From Betaproteobacteria bacterium HGW-Betaproteobacteria-7 (GTDB lineage: Bacteria > Pseudomonadota > Gammaproteobacteria > Burkholderiales > Rhodocyclaceae), in contig PHCE01000028.1 in NCBI GenBank assembly GCA_002840765.1, forward strand, positions 1-36,671: a stretch of DNA of 36,671 nt. The letters are read 5' to 3'. Positions 21,743-28,763 of the stretch are shown piece by piece. The position numbers were made by a program, and so were the translations under genes. The first letter of the stretch is position 1. Every line of letters begins with the position of its first letter. Below the pieces are notes generated by a model. The model saw only the letters and a program-made list of their open reading frames with translations, searched no databases and was not told where the DNA came from.

Positions 21743-23056
21743 ATGACCGCCACCAGAAAAACCCGGCCGTACAAGCACGTCCCGGCCGTTGAGGTCCATC
21801 TCTGGGGCATGCACATCGGTTCCGTGGCGCTGGATCCAACCTACGGCTACTACGTGTTTGCCTACACCCGCGAGTTTGCCGCCAGGGGGATTGAGCCGGC
21901 GCCATTGCACATGCCTGTCGCGACGGCGGAGCCCTACCTGTTCACCGACTTGCCGGAGGCCACCTATAAACGTTTGCCGGCGATGCTGAGCGATGCGCTG
22001 CCTGACGATTTCGGCAACGCTCTGATCAACCGCTACATGGCCGACCAGGGTATTGCCGCCCAGGACGTCACGCCGCTGGACCGGTTGGCCTATATGAACA
22101 GCCGGGCCATGGGAGCGCTGACCTTCAAGCCGGCGCGCGGGCCGGTCCGGCACAAGCCAACAGCCATCGAACTGAGCTCCCTGGTCGACCAGGCGCGGCG
22201 GGCAGTGACCGGCGACATGGCCGATGACGACCATACCAATGCGGCATTGCGCAGCATCATCGACGTCGGCACCAGCGCCGGTGGCGCCCGGGCCAAGGCA
22301 GTGATCGCCCTGCACCCGGAGACCGGCGAACTCCGCTCCGGCCAGCTGGATGCACCGGACGGCTTCGAGCACTGGCTGCTCAAGTTCGACGGCATGGGCA
22401 AGGACCAGGAGCTGGGCACCACCCAGAACTACGGCCGCATCGAGTACGCCTATCACTTGATGGCGCGCGCCGCCGGCATCCGCATGACCGACTGCCGACT
22501 GCTCAAGGAGAATGGCCGGGCACACTTCATGACCCAGCGCTTCGACCGCGCCGGGCAAAACGTTCGCCATCACCTGCAGACGCTCTGCGCGATGGCCCAT
22601 GTCGATTACAAGAAGCAGGGCACCAACTCATACGCCCAGCTGTTCAACACCATCGGCCAACTGGCCTTGCCTTACGAAGACCTGGAAGAGGCCTTCCGGC
22701 GCATGGTTTTCAACGTCATGGCCCGCAACTGCGATGACCACACCAAGAACTTCTCCCTCCTGCTGCGCCAGGGTAGCGCCGCCTGGGAACTGGCGCCGGC
22801 CTACGATGTTACCTTCGCCCACAACCCGACCGGGGAATGGACGCACCAGCACCTGATGTCGGTGAATGGCAAGTTCAAGGGCTTTACGGTGGCTGACCTG
22901 CTCGCGGAAGCTGAGCGCTTCGGTGTCGGTACGGCCAAGCGGGTGATCGAGACGGTGCGCGCAGCCATCCTGTCCTGGCCTCAATTTGCCCAACAAGCAG
23001 AGGTCCCGGAAGGGCAAATGGCCGAAATCCAGGCCCTGCTCCTGCCCTTGCCCTGA
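21743..23056 (+). CDS. hipA: HipA-family Ser/Thr kinase toxin
   Basis: HipA relatives phosphorylate targets such as glutamyl-tRNA synthetase and halt translation, producing dormancy. The 437-aa product starts at ATG 21743 after AAGG; the longer frame from 21614 runs over hipB. Visible HipA features in order: N-terminal barrel, GTSAGGARAK (Ser-containing P-loop-like segment near 177-185), EHWLLKFDG with the ATP-binding Lys214, HFMTQRFDR, the catalytic NVMARNCDDHTKNFSLL (Asp331/Asp332 region), and LAPAYDVTF with the metal-binding Asp355. All core residues appear intact. The N-terminal domain is contained in this one polypeptide, so it is not a split HipS/HipT type. Target unknown. Confidence 0.9.
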   Translation: MTATRKTRPYKHVPAVEVHLWGMHIGSVALDPTYGYYVFAYTREFAARGIEPAPLHMPVATAEPYLFTDLPEATYKRLPAMLSDALPDDFGNALINRYMADQGIAAQDVTPLDRLAYMNSRAMGALTFKPARGPVRHKPTAIELSSLVDQARRAVTGDMADDDHTNAALRSIIDVGTSAGGARAKAVIALHPETGELRSGQLDAPDGFEHWLLKFDGMGKDQELGTTQNYGRIEYAYHLMARAAGIRMTDCRLLKENGRAHFMTQRFDRAGQNVRHHLQTLCAMAHVDYKKQGTNSYAQLFNTIGQLALPYEDLEEAFRRMVFNVMARNCDDHTKNFSLLLRQGSAAWELAPAYDVTFAHNPTGEWTHQHLMSVNGKFKGFTVADLLAEAERFGVGTAKRVIETVRAAILSWPQFAQQAEVPEGQMAEIQALLLPLP

Positions 23057-23062
23057 CGGTGC

Positions 23063-23446
23063 TCAGCGCGCCTCTTCCACCGCCTGGCGCAAGCGCGCCT
23101 CAAACTCCTCGGCCAGCGGCAACGTTGCCGCCCGCGGCGACAAGGCCGGCAAAACTATCGACGGGCGGAGAAAGCCGAGACGGGTCACCCCCTCCTCGGT
23201 AAACACGCTGAGGCGCCAGGGCAACGCCAGCCCCAGCCGCATCTCGATCGCCAGCAGCCCCTCCGTCAGACGCGGACTGGCGACGGCGAACACCTTCAGT
23301 TCCTCGTCGCACGCCAGGCCCCTGTTGCGCAGGGATTCCCCCTGATCATCTACCTGCAGCACGACAAACCCCAAGCGCAGCAACACCTCACCCAGATCGA
23401 CCGAGGCCTCGTAGAACGACTTGTCGCTTTCAACAGAGAAAATCAT
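23063..23446 (-). CDS. DUF302 domain protein
   Basis: 127-aa protein, with start at ATG 23446 (MIFSVESDKSFYEASVDLGEVL) preceded by an AAGGG-type ribosome-binding site. The patterns VFAVASPRLTEGLLAIEMRLGLALPW (in part: SPRLTEGLLAIEMRLGLALP) and LSVFTEEG fit the DUF302 fold, a small alpha/beta domain whose function is not established. No signal peptide or cysteine pair is apparent. It converges on hipA, with only 6 nt between stops, and lies downstream of a small membrane protein on the same strand. Confidence in the family is moderate to good. Confidence 0.78.
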   Translation of the reverse strand: MIFSVESDKSFYEASVDLGEVLLRLGFVVLQVDDQGESLRNRGLACDEELKVFAVASPRLTEGLLAIEMRLGLALPWRLSVFTEEGVTRLGFLRPSIVLPALSPRAATLPLAEEFEARLRQAVEEAR

Positions 23447-23501
23447 CACACACCCTTGCTGGTGAAAATTTGGCAGGCGCAAGGGTAACGCAGGCGCCGG
23501 T

Positions 23502-23822
23502 TCAGGGGCCAGGCATCAGCCGCAAACCCAGCCAGGCGACAACAATGACCGCAATCACCGACATCGCCAGCGAAACCAGCACGAAGAAAGGGATGCTGAC
23601 CCAGTGCCCCTGAAAGGCCTGCGAACTGAGGTAGCCGGCAGCGAACGCCAGGCCATCGACAACCAGCCAGCGCCTCAGGTACGTCAGCAACCAATGGGCA
23701 TGCGCCTGGTTGTAGCGCCAGGCGGCGCTCCGCTCCAGCAGGTTGCCGCGACCGACGTCGCGGTACAACCAGGTGAAGAAAAAATAGCGGTAAAGGAGCG
23801 AAGAACAAAAATCCGACTTCAT
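23502..23822 (-). CDS. Small two-helix membrane protein, unknown function
   Basis: Not recognised. 106 aa from ATG 23822, chosen because GGAG precedes it by 6 nt; the longer frame to 23885 has no such site. The N-terminal region is basic and aromatic (LLYRYFFFTWLYRDVGRGNLLERSAAWRYNQ), followed by two predicted TM helices at about residues 50-68 and 75-100 (FFVLVSLAMSVIAVIVVAWLG). It lies 55 nt upstream of the DUF302 gene in the same direction, so the two could be co-transcribed. Confidence 0.65.
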   Translation of the reverse strand: MKSDFCSSLLYRYFFFTWLYRDVGRGNLLERSAAWRYNQAHAHWLLTYLRRWLVVDGLAFAAGYLSSQAFQGHWVSIPFFVLVSLAMSVIAVIVVAWLGLRLMPGP

Positions 23823-23973
23823 GGGATGCTCCGCAGTGGAGACGCAGAGAAATGCTGACCAACGACGTGCGAATTTGACCGGCATGGCGCGAATAGATTC
23901 ATGCGAATGGCGAGTACGGCGCAGTCAGCCTGAAGCGTAAAATTCTGCGGGTACTCAAATCGCGGATAAATTC

Positions 23974-24507
23974 ATGTCAGCTTCCCTGATCCTGCGCCCG
24001 CTGGAGCGCGAAGACCTGCGCTTCGTCCATGAACTGGACAACAACGAGTCGGTCATGCACTACTGGTTCGAGGAGCCTTATGAGGCCTTTGTCGAACTCG
24101 TCGATCTCTACGACCGACACATTCACGACCAGAGCGAGCGCCGTTTCATTGCCGAAGTCGGTGGCGAGCCGGTTGGGCTGGTCGAGCTGGTCGAGATCAA
24201 TCACATCCACCGCCGGGCCGAGTTCCAGATCATCATTGCCCCTGCCCATCAGAGCAAAGGCCATGCAACCGCCGGCACGCGGCTGGCGATGGATTACGCC
24301 TTCACCGTGCTCAATCTCTACAAGCTCTACCTGATTGTCGATTGCGACAATGCGCGCGCGGTGAGTGTCTACACCAAGCTCGGCTTTACCGAGGAAGGGC
24401 GGCTGCGCGACGAATTCTTCGTCGATGGCGAGTATCGCGACGTGCTGCGCATGGCGATTTTCCAGCCGGAATATCTGCGACGGCGTAAGGGATTAACGAC
24501 TGTCTGA
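23974..24507 (+). CDS. speG: Spermidine N1-acetyltransferase (GNAT family)
   Basis: Acetylates spermidine/spermine with acetyl-CoA, relieving polyamine toxicity under stress. The 177-aa product is strikingly SpeG-like throughout: [67 protein letters not shown], then the GNAT acetyl-CoA loop ([19 protein letters not shown]) and [11 protein letters not shown]. In the loop the usual QGKG/Q-x2-G-x-G/A reads QSKGHA. Length matches E. coli SpeG minus its short C-terminal tail. TAAAAT (23938-23943) may be a -10. Divergent from the small membrane gene. The strong resemblance to enterobacterial SpeG from a betaproteobacterial context may reflect transfer. Confidence 0.93.
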   Translation: MSASLILRPLEREDLRFVHELDNNESVMHYWFEEPYEAFVELVDLYDRHIHDQSERRFIAEVGGEPVGLVELVEINHIHRRAEFQIIIAPAHQSKGHATAGTRLAMDYAFTVLNLYKLYLIVDCDNARAVSVYTKLGFTEEGRLRDEFFVDGEYRDVLRMAIFQPEYLRRRKGLTTV

Positions 24508-24572
24508 GGGGCGCACCGGGTTGCTTGGGCAAGATTAATTTCCCGCTGTCGTGGCCTGCCGGCTGGCAAGGC

Positions 24573-24601
24573 AAAAAAAACCGAACGGCAGAGCCGTCCG
24601 G
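24573..24601 (-). terminator. Rho-independent terminator of the hemerythrin gene
   Basis: On the minus strand CCGGACGGC (24601-24593) pairs with GCCGTTCGG (24589-24581) around a TCT loop, with one G-T pair, followed by eight T (24580-24573). It is 43 nt after the hemerythrin stop and convergent with speG. Confidence 0.92.
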
Positions 24602-24643
24602 CAAAAAGGAGGGGGGAGAACGAGTCTCCCCGCTACTCAGGGG

Positions 24644-25042
24644 TTAGTTAGCCGACAGGGTTGGACCATACTTGCGGTCCACTTGCGGAATATGCTGCTT
24701 CAGCCAATCACGCAAGAAGGCGGTGGTTTCCTCGGTAATTTCGGCCTGACCGGCACGGAACTGCTGCTGCAGATTGAGGCAGGTATTCACCAGCTTTTCG
24801 TGCTCCTGGCGGTGCTGATCCAGGGCCGCATAGTTGGCCTTGCGCATGTTTTCCTCCTCGGCCGAGAAATGTTCGGCCACGAATGCGATCAAGCCATCCA
24901 GGGCTTTGCCGATGGTTCCACGCTCGCCTGTAGAAACCGAGGCATGCAACCTGTTGAGCAGCCCGAACAGGTGCTTGTGCTCCTCATCGTGCTGGGCGAC
25001 GCTGGTGCCGAATTCCTCTGGGGTCCAATTGATCAAAGACAT
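24644..25042 (-). CDS. Bacteriohemerythrin
   Basis: Single-domain di-iron O2-binding protein, 132 aa, cytoplasmic. All seven iron ligands are in the canonical spacing: H18-x3-H22, H58-x3-E62, H77-x3-H81 and H117-x4-D122. The start at 25042 has AGAAGGAAG at the right distance. Single-domain bacterial hemerythrins deliver or store O2 (as in Methylococcus), and some also handle NO. Placement between the two nor blocks makes O2/NO handling an attractive inference, not a demonstration. It has its own terminator and is monocistronic. Confidence 0.95.
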   Translation of the reverse strand: MSLINWTPEEFGTSVAQHDEEHKHLFGLLNRLHASVSTGERGTIGKALDGLIAFVAEHFSAEEENMRKANYAALDQHRQEHEKLVNTCLNLQQQFRAGQAEITEETTAFLRDWLKQHIPQVDRKYGPTLSAN

Positions 25043-25224
25043 GGTTTGCTTCCTTCTGAAATCAGGTTATCGATGACGCCTGTACGATCGACGCTCCCGG
25101 AAAAGCGATTGGCGCATCAGGAGTGGCGAAAGCACGAAGCGGAAGTAAGCCTAAGCAATTCGAATGACCCGCACAATAACGCGTTCGTCATATACCAAAC
25201 GGCAGTGAAAGACGCATTGTTCCT

Positions 25225-25246
25225 TTTATTCAATGACTTGAATAAA
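25225..25246. promoter_or_regulatory. Perfect 22-bp spaced palindrome
   Basis: TTTATTCAA (25225-25233), spacer TGAC, and TTGAATAAA (25238-25246) form a perfect 9-bp inverted repeat. It lies about 185 nt upstream of the hemerythrin start, in locally AT-rich sequence. The half-sites are inverted relative to FNR boxes, so it is not one. Regulator unknown. Confidence 0.45.
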
Positions 25247-25554
25247 TCACGTCAATTCCCTTGTCGGGCCATAGCGACAGTTATTTGCAGGGCGATGTCC
25301 TGACCACGGACAACGACTCCCTGCGCAATATGCGCATCCCACGGTGCGGTGAACCTGGCAACGGTTAGCAGATTTGTCGCGAGCCGATGCTCCCGGAGCT
25401 AAGGTAGAGGTGCCGGGCGATGCGCCGCTTCATCGCAAGGGTCACCAAAGAAATACCGCTTGCCATCCTTGGTGCCACGATTTGAAACGCCGCCGTCTCG
25501 GGCGTGCCTTTCGCTAACGCTTGCGCACGCAGGTTGGCCTGACACGCTTTGTAC

Positions 25555-25585
25555 GAAAAAACGACAGCGCGGCCAATGGCGCTGT
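25555..25585 (-). terminator. Terminator-like hairpin on the minus strand with no gene upstream
   Basis: ACAGCGC (25564-25570) and GCGCTGT (25579-25585) form a 7-bp stem with an 8-nt loop; on the minus strand CG then TTTTTT (25561-25556) follows. No minus-strand gene precedes it, so it may end a short RNA or be a remnant. Confidence 0.3.
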
Positions 25586-25716
25586 TTGGGTGATATGCGG
25601 ATTGGCTGAAATCGGAGCTTACTCAGCACACCGAATCATGGCGAGGGGGTAATCCGGAAGAGACCCCGGCCGGGAAGGTATACGAACCCAGGTCGGCCAG
25701 GCTTTGCCCGCGCTTC

Positions 25717-25758
25717 TTAGGGCATATCAAGTTACCGGCGAAGCGGGATGGCTATCAT
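25717..25758 (+). promoter_or_regulatory. Candidate FNR/NnrR-type site and -10 for the norEFQ..D operon
   Basis: TTAGGGCATATCAA (25717-25730) shares the TTAG left end and ATCAA right half with the norC site. TATCAT (25753-25758), a 5/6 -10, starts exactly 22 nt after it, as expected for a class II FNR-type promoter. The predicted TSS is near 25765, at the ATG chosen for norE. Confidence 0.55.
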
Positions 25759-25765
25759 CGGCGAC

Positions 25766-26356
25766 ATGAATACTGCCGTTGCCACCGCTCCCGAACCTGC
25801 TTCGCCTCGCCTGCCCGGTGATCTGGCGATCTGGTTTTTCATCCTGGCCGAGATGCTGGCCTTTGCCGTGTTCTTCTCTTCCTATGCCTTTGCCCGCTCG
25901 GCCGATCCGGAGTTATTCAACTTCTACCAGCAGACACTGGATCGCAATGCCGGGGCGTTGAATACGCTGTTGCTGGTGACCGGCTCGTGGTTCGTCGTGC
26001 TCGCCGTGCAGGCTGCGCATCGCAATGATCAGGCGGCGGTGCCGCGCCATATCGCCCTCGGCATGCTGTGCGGGGCGGGCTTTCTGGTGGTCAAGGTGTT
26101 TGAATACGCCGAGAAGTTCGGGGCTGGCATTTCGTTGTCGACCAACACTTTCTACATGTTCTACATCTCCCTGACCTTCTTCCATTTCATGCACGTGATC
26201 CTCGGCATGGTGATTCTGGCGGTGATCTGGACGCAGGCGCGCAAGGGCGCCTACAAACCTGGCCACTGCAACGGTCTGGAAAGCGGCGCCGCCTACTGGC
26301 ACATGGTCGATCTGCTGTGGATCATCCTGTTCCCGCTCGTTTATGTGATGCGTTGA
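25766..26356 (+). CDS. norE: NorE-like cytochrome c oxidase subunit III family protein
   Basis: 196-aa membrane protein with about five helices; the COX3-like pattern is clear: LAIWFFILAEMLAFAVFFSSYAF near the N-terminus (in part: DLAIWFFILAEMLAF), FYMFYISLTFFHFMHVILGM, and the C-terminal YWHMVDLLWIILFPLVYV. NorE proteins accompany cNOR and are needed for full activity in some species, though their role is unsettled. Two starts are possible. ATG 25766 fits the promoter above and would be leaderless. ATG 25748 would add six residues (MAIIGD) and overlaps the candidate -10. Neither has a strong Shine-Dalgarno. It overlaps norF by 1 nt. Confidence 0.9.
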   Translation: MNTAVATAPEPASPRLPGDLAIWFFILAEMLAFAVFFSSYAFARSADPELFNFYQQTLDRNAGALNTLLLVTGSWFVVLAVQAAHRNDQAAVPRHIALGMLCGAGFLVVKVFEYAEKFGAGISLSTNTFYMFYISLTFFHFMHVILGMVILAVIWTQARKGAYKPGHCNGLESGAAYWHMVDLLWIILFPLVYVMR

Positions 26357-26625
26357 TGATGAATGCCCTGAAAAACCCCGCTCACCGCGCCTGGCTGGTG
26401 CTGATGGTCGCCACCGGCATCACCTGGTATCTCGGCGAGGTCGGTGCCGCCGGCACTGCCGCCATCGTCGCCATGCTGGTCATCGCCTTCATCAAGGGCC
26501 GGCTGGTAGTTCTCGATTTCATGGAGCTGCGCGGCGCGCCGCGGCTTTGGCGTACCCTGCTCGAAGGCTGGCTGATTGTCGTCGGCAGCCTGATTCTGCT
26601 GGCTTACTGGATATCTCTCAAATGA
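26356..26625 (+). CDS. norF: NorF-like small membrane protein (COX4-type)
   Basis: 89-aa protein with three predicted helices: HRAWLVLMVATGITWYLG, AIVAMLVIAFIKGRLVVLDF and WLIVVGSLILLAYWISL. Size, position after norE and the IKGRLVVLDFMELRGAP segment fit the prokaryotic cytochrome c oxidase subunit IV family to which NorF belongs. The first ATG (26356) overlaps the norE stop; a second ATG is at 26359. The 3' end overlaps norQ by 4 nt. Confidence 0.82.
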   Translation: MMNALKNPAHRAWLVLMVATGITWYLGEVGAAGTAAIVAMLVIAFIKGRLVVLDFMELRGAPRLWRTLLEGWLIVVGSLILLAYWISLK

Positions 26626-27404
26626 ACGACCTGCCTTTCTACGAACCTTCCGGCAACGAAATCGCCCTGTTCGAGCACGCCTATCGCCAGCGCCTGCCGC
26701 TGCTGATCAAAGGGCCGACCGGCTGCGGCAAGACGCGTTTCGTCTCGCACATGGCGGCGCGCCTGAAGTTGCCGCTGTACACGGTGGCCTGCCACGACGA
26801 CCTGACCGCCGCCGACCTGGTCGGCCGCCACCTGATTTCCGATAAGGGCACCTACTGGTGCGACGGCCCGCTGACCCGCGCCGTGCGCGAGGGCGGTATC
26901 TGCTACCTCGACGAGGTGGTCGAAGCGCGCAAGGACACCACCGTGGTCCTGCACCCGCTGGCCGACGACCGCCGCATCCTGCCGATCGACCGTACCGGCG
27001 AAACGCTGGAGGCGCCGGACAACTTCATGCTGGTGATTTCCTACAACCCCGGCTACCAGAACCTGATGAAGGGCCTGAAGCCCTCCACCCGCCAGCGTTT
27101 CGTCGCCATGCGCTTCGACTTCCCCGGGGCCGAGCGCGAAATCTCGATCCTGATCGGCGAGACCGGCTGCGACGCCGATCTGGCCAAGCGCCTGGTCGGC
27201 ATCGGCAAGGCCTTCCGGGCGCTGAAGGACCGCGACCTGGAAGAAGTCGCCAGCACCCGCTTGCTGGTCTATGCGGCGACGCTGATCAAATCGGGCTTCG
27301 ATGTTTCCGCCGCCTGCCGCGCGGCGCTGGTCGAAGGTCTGACCGACGACGAGGAAACGGTCGAAGCGCTGATGGAAATCGTCAATGCCACTTTCGGACG
27401 ATAA
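26622..27404 (+). CDS. norQ: NorQ, MoxR-type AAA+ ATPase for NOR activation
   Basis: Works with NorD to insert or activate the non-haem FeB in NorB. The 260-aa product has Walker A GPTGCGKT (residues about 31-38), HDDLTAADLVGRHLI typical of the MoxR/CbbQ/NorQ clade, Walker B ICYLDEVVEARKDTT, sensor 1 SYNPGYQN, and the arginine-finger region LKPSTRQRF. It is canonical CbbQ/NorQ. Start overlaps the norF stop by 4 nt. The next gene starts inside its last 20 nt. Confidence 0.95.
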   Translation: MNDLPFYEPSGNEIALFEHAYRQRLPLLIKGPTGCGKTRFVSHMAARLKLPLYTVACHDDLTAADLVGRHLISDKGTYWCDGPLTRAVREGGICYLDEVVEARKDTTVVLHPLADDRRILPIDRTGETLEAPDNFMLVISYNPGYQNLMKGLKPSTRQRFVAMRFDFPGAEREISILIGETGCDADLAKRLVGIGKAFRALKDRDLEEVASTRLLVYAATLIKSGFDVSAACRAALVEGLTDDEETVEALMEIVNATFGR

Positions 27405-27792
27405 CTTCGGCGTCGTCGAGGAAAAGGCCGGCCAGGCGCTCGCCGTCCTCGCCGAGTCGTTATTCCTGATCAACCTGATGTTGCTGCCCGGGATCGCCTT
27501 CGTCATCCTCGCCGGCCTGTGGCTGAAGCACCGCGACAGCGCCCCGCCCCTGGCCCGCCAGCACCTGCGCCAGGCAACGCTGGTCAGCCTGTGGGGCGGG
27601 GCGCTGATCGTCATCCTCGGCGCCATCATCATCCTTGCCGGCGGCCTCGACGCGGCTTGGACCTGGGTGCTGCTGATCCTCTATTTCACCTGCATCCACT
27701 CAATGCTGATCCTCCTCGGCATGTATGCGCTGATCAAGGCGATGGCCGGCCAACGCTGGCGCTTCCCGCTGATCGGCCCGCGCTTCGAATGA
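27385..27792 (+). CDS. Three-helix membrane protein in the nor operon, unknown
   Basis: Not firmly recognised. 135 aa: a short soluble N-terminus (MPLSDDNFGVVEEKAGQ), then three predicted TM helices at about residues 24-47, 67-86 and 92-116, with a loop ARQHLRQATLVSLWGG between the first and second. This loop and topology recall the DUF4870/Tic20-like fold, but the match is weak. It overlaps norQ by 20 nt and the polyferredoxin gene by 4 nt, so it is translated as part of the operon. A partner or assembly aid of the polyferredoxin or NorB is possible, without direct evidence. Confidence 0.8.
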   Translation: MPLSDDNFGVVEEKAGQALAVLAESLFLINLMLLPGIAFVILAGLWLKHRDSAPPLARQHLRQATLVSLWGGALIVILGAIIILAGGLDAAWTWVLLILYFTCIHSMLILLGMYALIKAMAGQRWRFPLIGPRFE

Positions 27793-28760
27793 AAAAACCA
27801 CCACTCCAACGCTGGCGCGCACTGACCCAGATCGGCTTCTTCGCCCTGTTCACGCTGACGCCGATCTTCGATCTGCTGCGCTACGACCTGGTCGCTGGTC
27901 ATGCCTATTTCCTGACCCTGCAGTGGCATCTCGGCATCGATGCGCTGATCGCCGGTCAAGTGACTGCCGACACTGCAGCCACCAACCTGCTGCTCTATCT
28001 GTTCCTGCCGCTGCTCGGCGCCCTTGGGCTGGTCATCGGTGTCGCCTGGAAATGGGGTCGTCTCTACTGCGGCTGGCTTTGCCCACACTTTTCCGTGGTC
28101 GAGACGATCAACCGGCTGATGCTGGTCGCGACTGGCAAGCATTCGCTCTGGGACCGGCAGAAGACGCCACCATGGGAGCCGGATGGCAGCCCGACGCCGC
28201 GCGACGCCCGCTACTGGCTGCTGGTGGTGCCGGCGGCCATCGCCTTCGCCTTCGCCTGGGCGGTCGTCTTCCTGACCTACCTGATGCCGCCGATGGGCGT
28301 CTATCACGGCCTGTTCACCGCCACGCTGAGCCGCAACGAGGTGATCTTCCTGGCAGCGACGACGACGGTGTTCAGCATGGAATTCCTTTTCGCCCGCCAC
28401 CTGTTCTGCCGCTATGCCTGCGCCGTCGGCATTTTCCAGAGCTTCGCCTGGATCGCCAACAAGAAGGCCATGGTCGTCGGCTTCGACCGCGGCCGCCTGC
28501 CGGAATGTGCCGACTGCCTGCATGGCCAGGGTTCGGCCTGCGACGCGGTGTGCCCAATGCGCCTGAAGCCGCGCAACGTCAAACGCTGGATGTTCCCGTG
28601 CACGCAGTGCGGCCAGTGCGTCTCGGCCTGCGCTACGGTCAATCGCGACAAACCGGAAGGGCAGTTGCTGCGTTGGGTGAAGAACGACGAAGCCCAACGC
28701 AACGAGGCGCGTTTTTCAGCCTTGTCTAAGACCGACGAAGACGCCGGCGGGAAAATCTGA
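27789..28760 (+). CDS. CcoG/NapH-like membrane polyferredoxin (4Fe-4S)
   Basis: 323-aa membrane protein with about five helices and three groups of cysteines. GRLYCGWLCPHFSVVETI, followed by a long loop and second TM pair, resembles CcoG's CGYxCPQ region. FCRYACAVGIFQSFAW resembles CcoG's CKYMCPYARFQS. PECADCLHGQGSACDAVCP and CTQCGQCVSAC form ferredoxin-type clusters; the first is stretched (C-x2-C-x7-C-x3-CP). It lacks the C-terminal Ig-like FixG domain of CcoG, a copper reductase for cbb3 oxidase assembly, and the twin-Cys pattern of NosR's flavin domain. Between norQ and norD it may supply electrons for NOR metal-centre assembly. The role is inference; family class is confident. Confidence 0.88.
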   Translation: MKKPPLQRWRALTQIGFFALFTLTPIFDLLRYDLVAGHAYFLTLQWHLGIDALIAGQVTADTAATNLLLYLFLPLLGALGLVIGVAWKWGRLYCGWLCPHFSVVETINRLMLVATGKHSLWDRQKTPPWEPDGSPTPRDARYWLLVVPAAIAFAFAWAVVFLTYLMPPMGVYHGLFTATLSRNEVIFLAATTTVFSMEFLFARHLFCRYACAVGIFQSFAWIANKKAMVVGFDRGRLPECADCLHGQGSACDAVCPMRLKPRNVKRWMFPCTQCGQCVSACATVNRDKPEGQLLRWVKNDEAQRNEARFSALSKTDEDAGGKI

Positions 28761-28763
28761 GTC

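Larger units (their letters stand above)
25043..25716. other. Long intergenic region between the hemerythrin and norE
   Basis: About 670 nt without a gene I can support. It holds a perfect spaced palindrome (25225-25246), several hairpins (GCGATG/CATCGC at 25417-25436, GCGTGC/GCACGC across about 25502-25530) and a hairpin with a minus-strand T-run (25555-25585). Between about 25350 and 25580 the minus strand is open in a second frame, encoding a stretch like YKACQANLRAQALAKG, with no start and no recognised family. It may be a gene remnant, dispersed repeat or structured RNA; nothing decides between these. Confidence 0.5.

Noticed and set aside
25238..25255. TTGA-N10-TCAA as an FNR/NnrR box
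   Set aside because: The spacer is 10 nt instead of the 6 (TTGA-N6-TCAA) required for FNR-type sites, so it was not called one.
24551..25303. 250-aa plus-strand open frame over the hemerythrin region
   Set aside because: Antisense to the hemerythrin gene, which has all seven ligands and its own terminator.
25399..25629. 76-aa minus-strand ORF in the norE upstream region
   Set aside because: No ribosome-binding site or family resemblance. A different minus-strand frame over the same bases looks equally protein-like, so it is kept only as part of the intergenic description.
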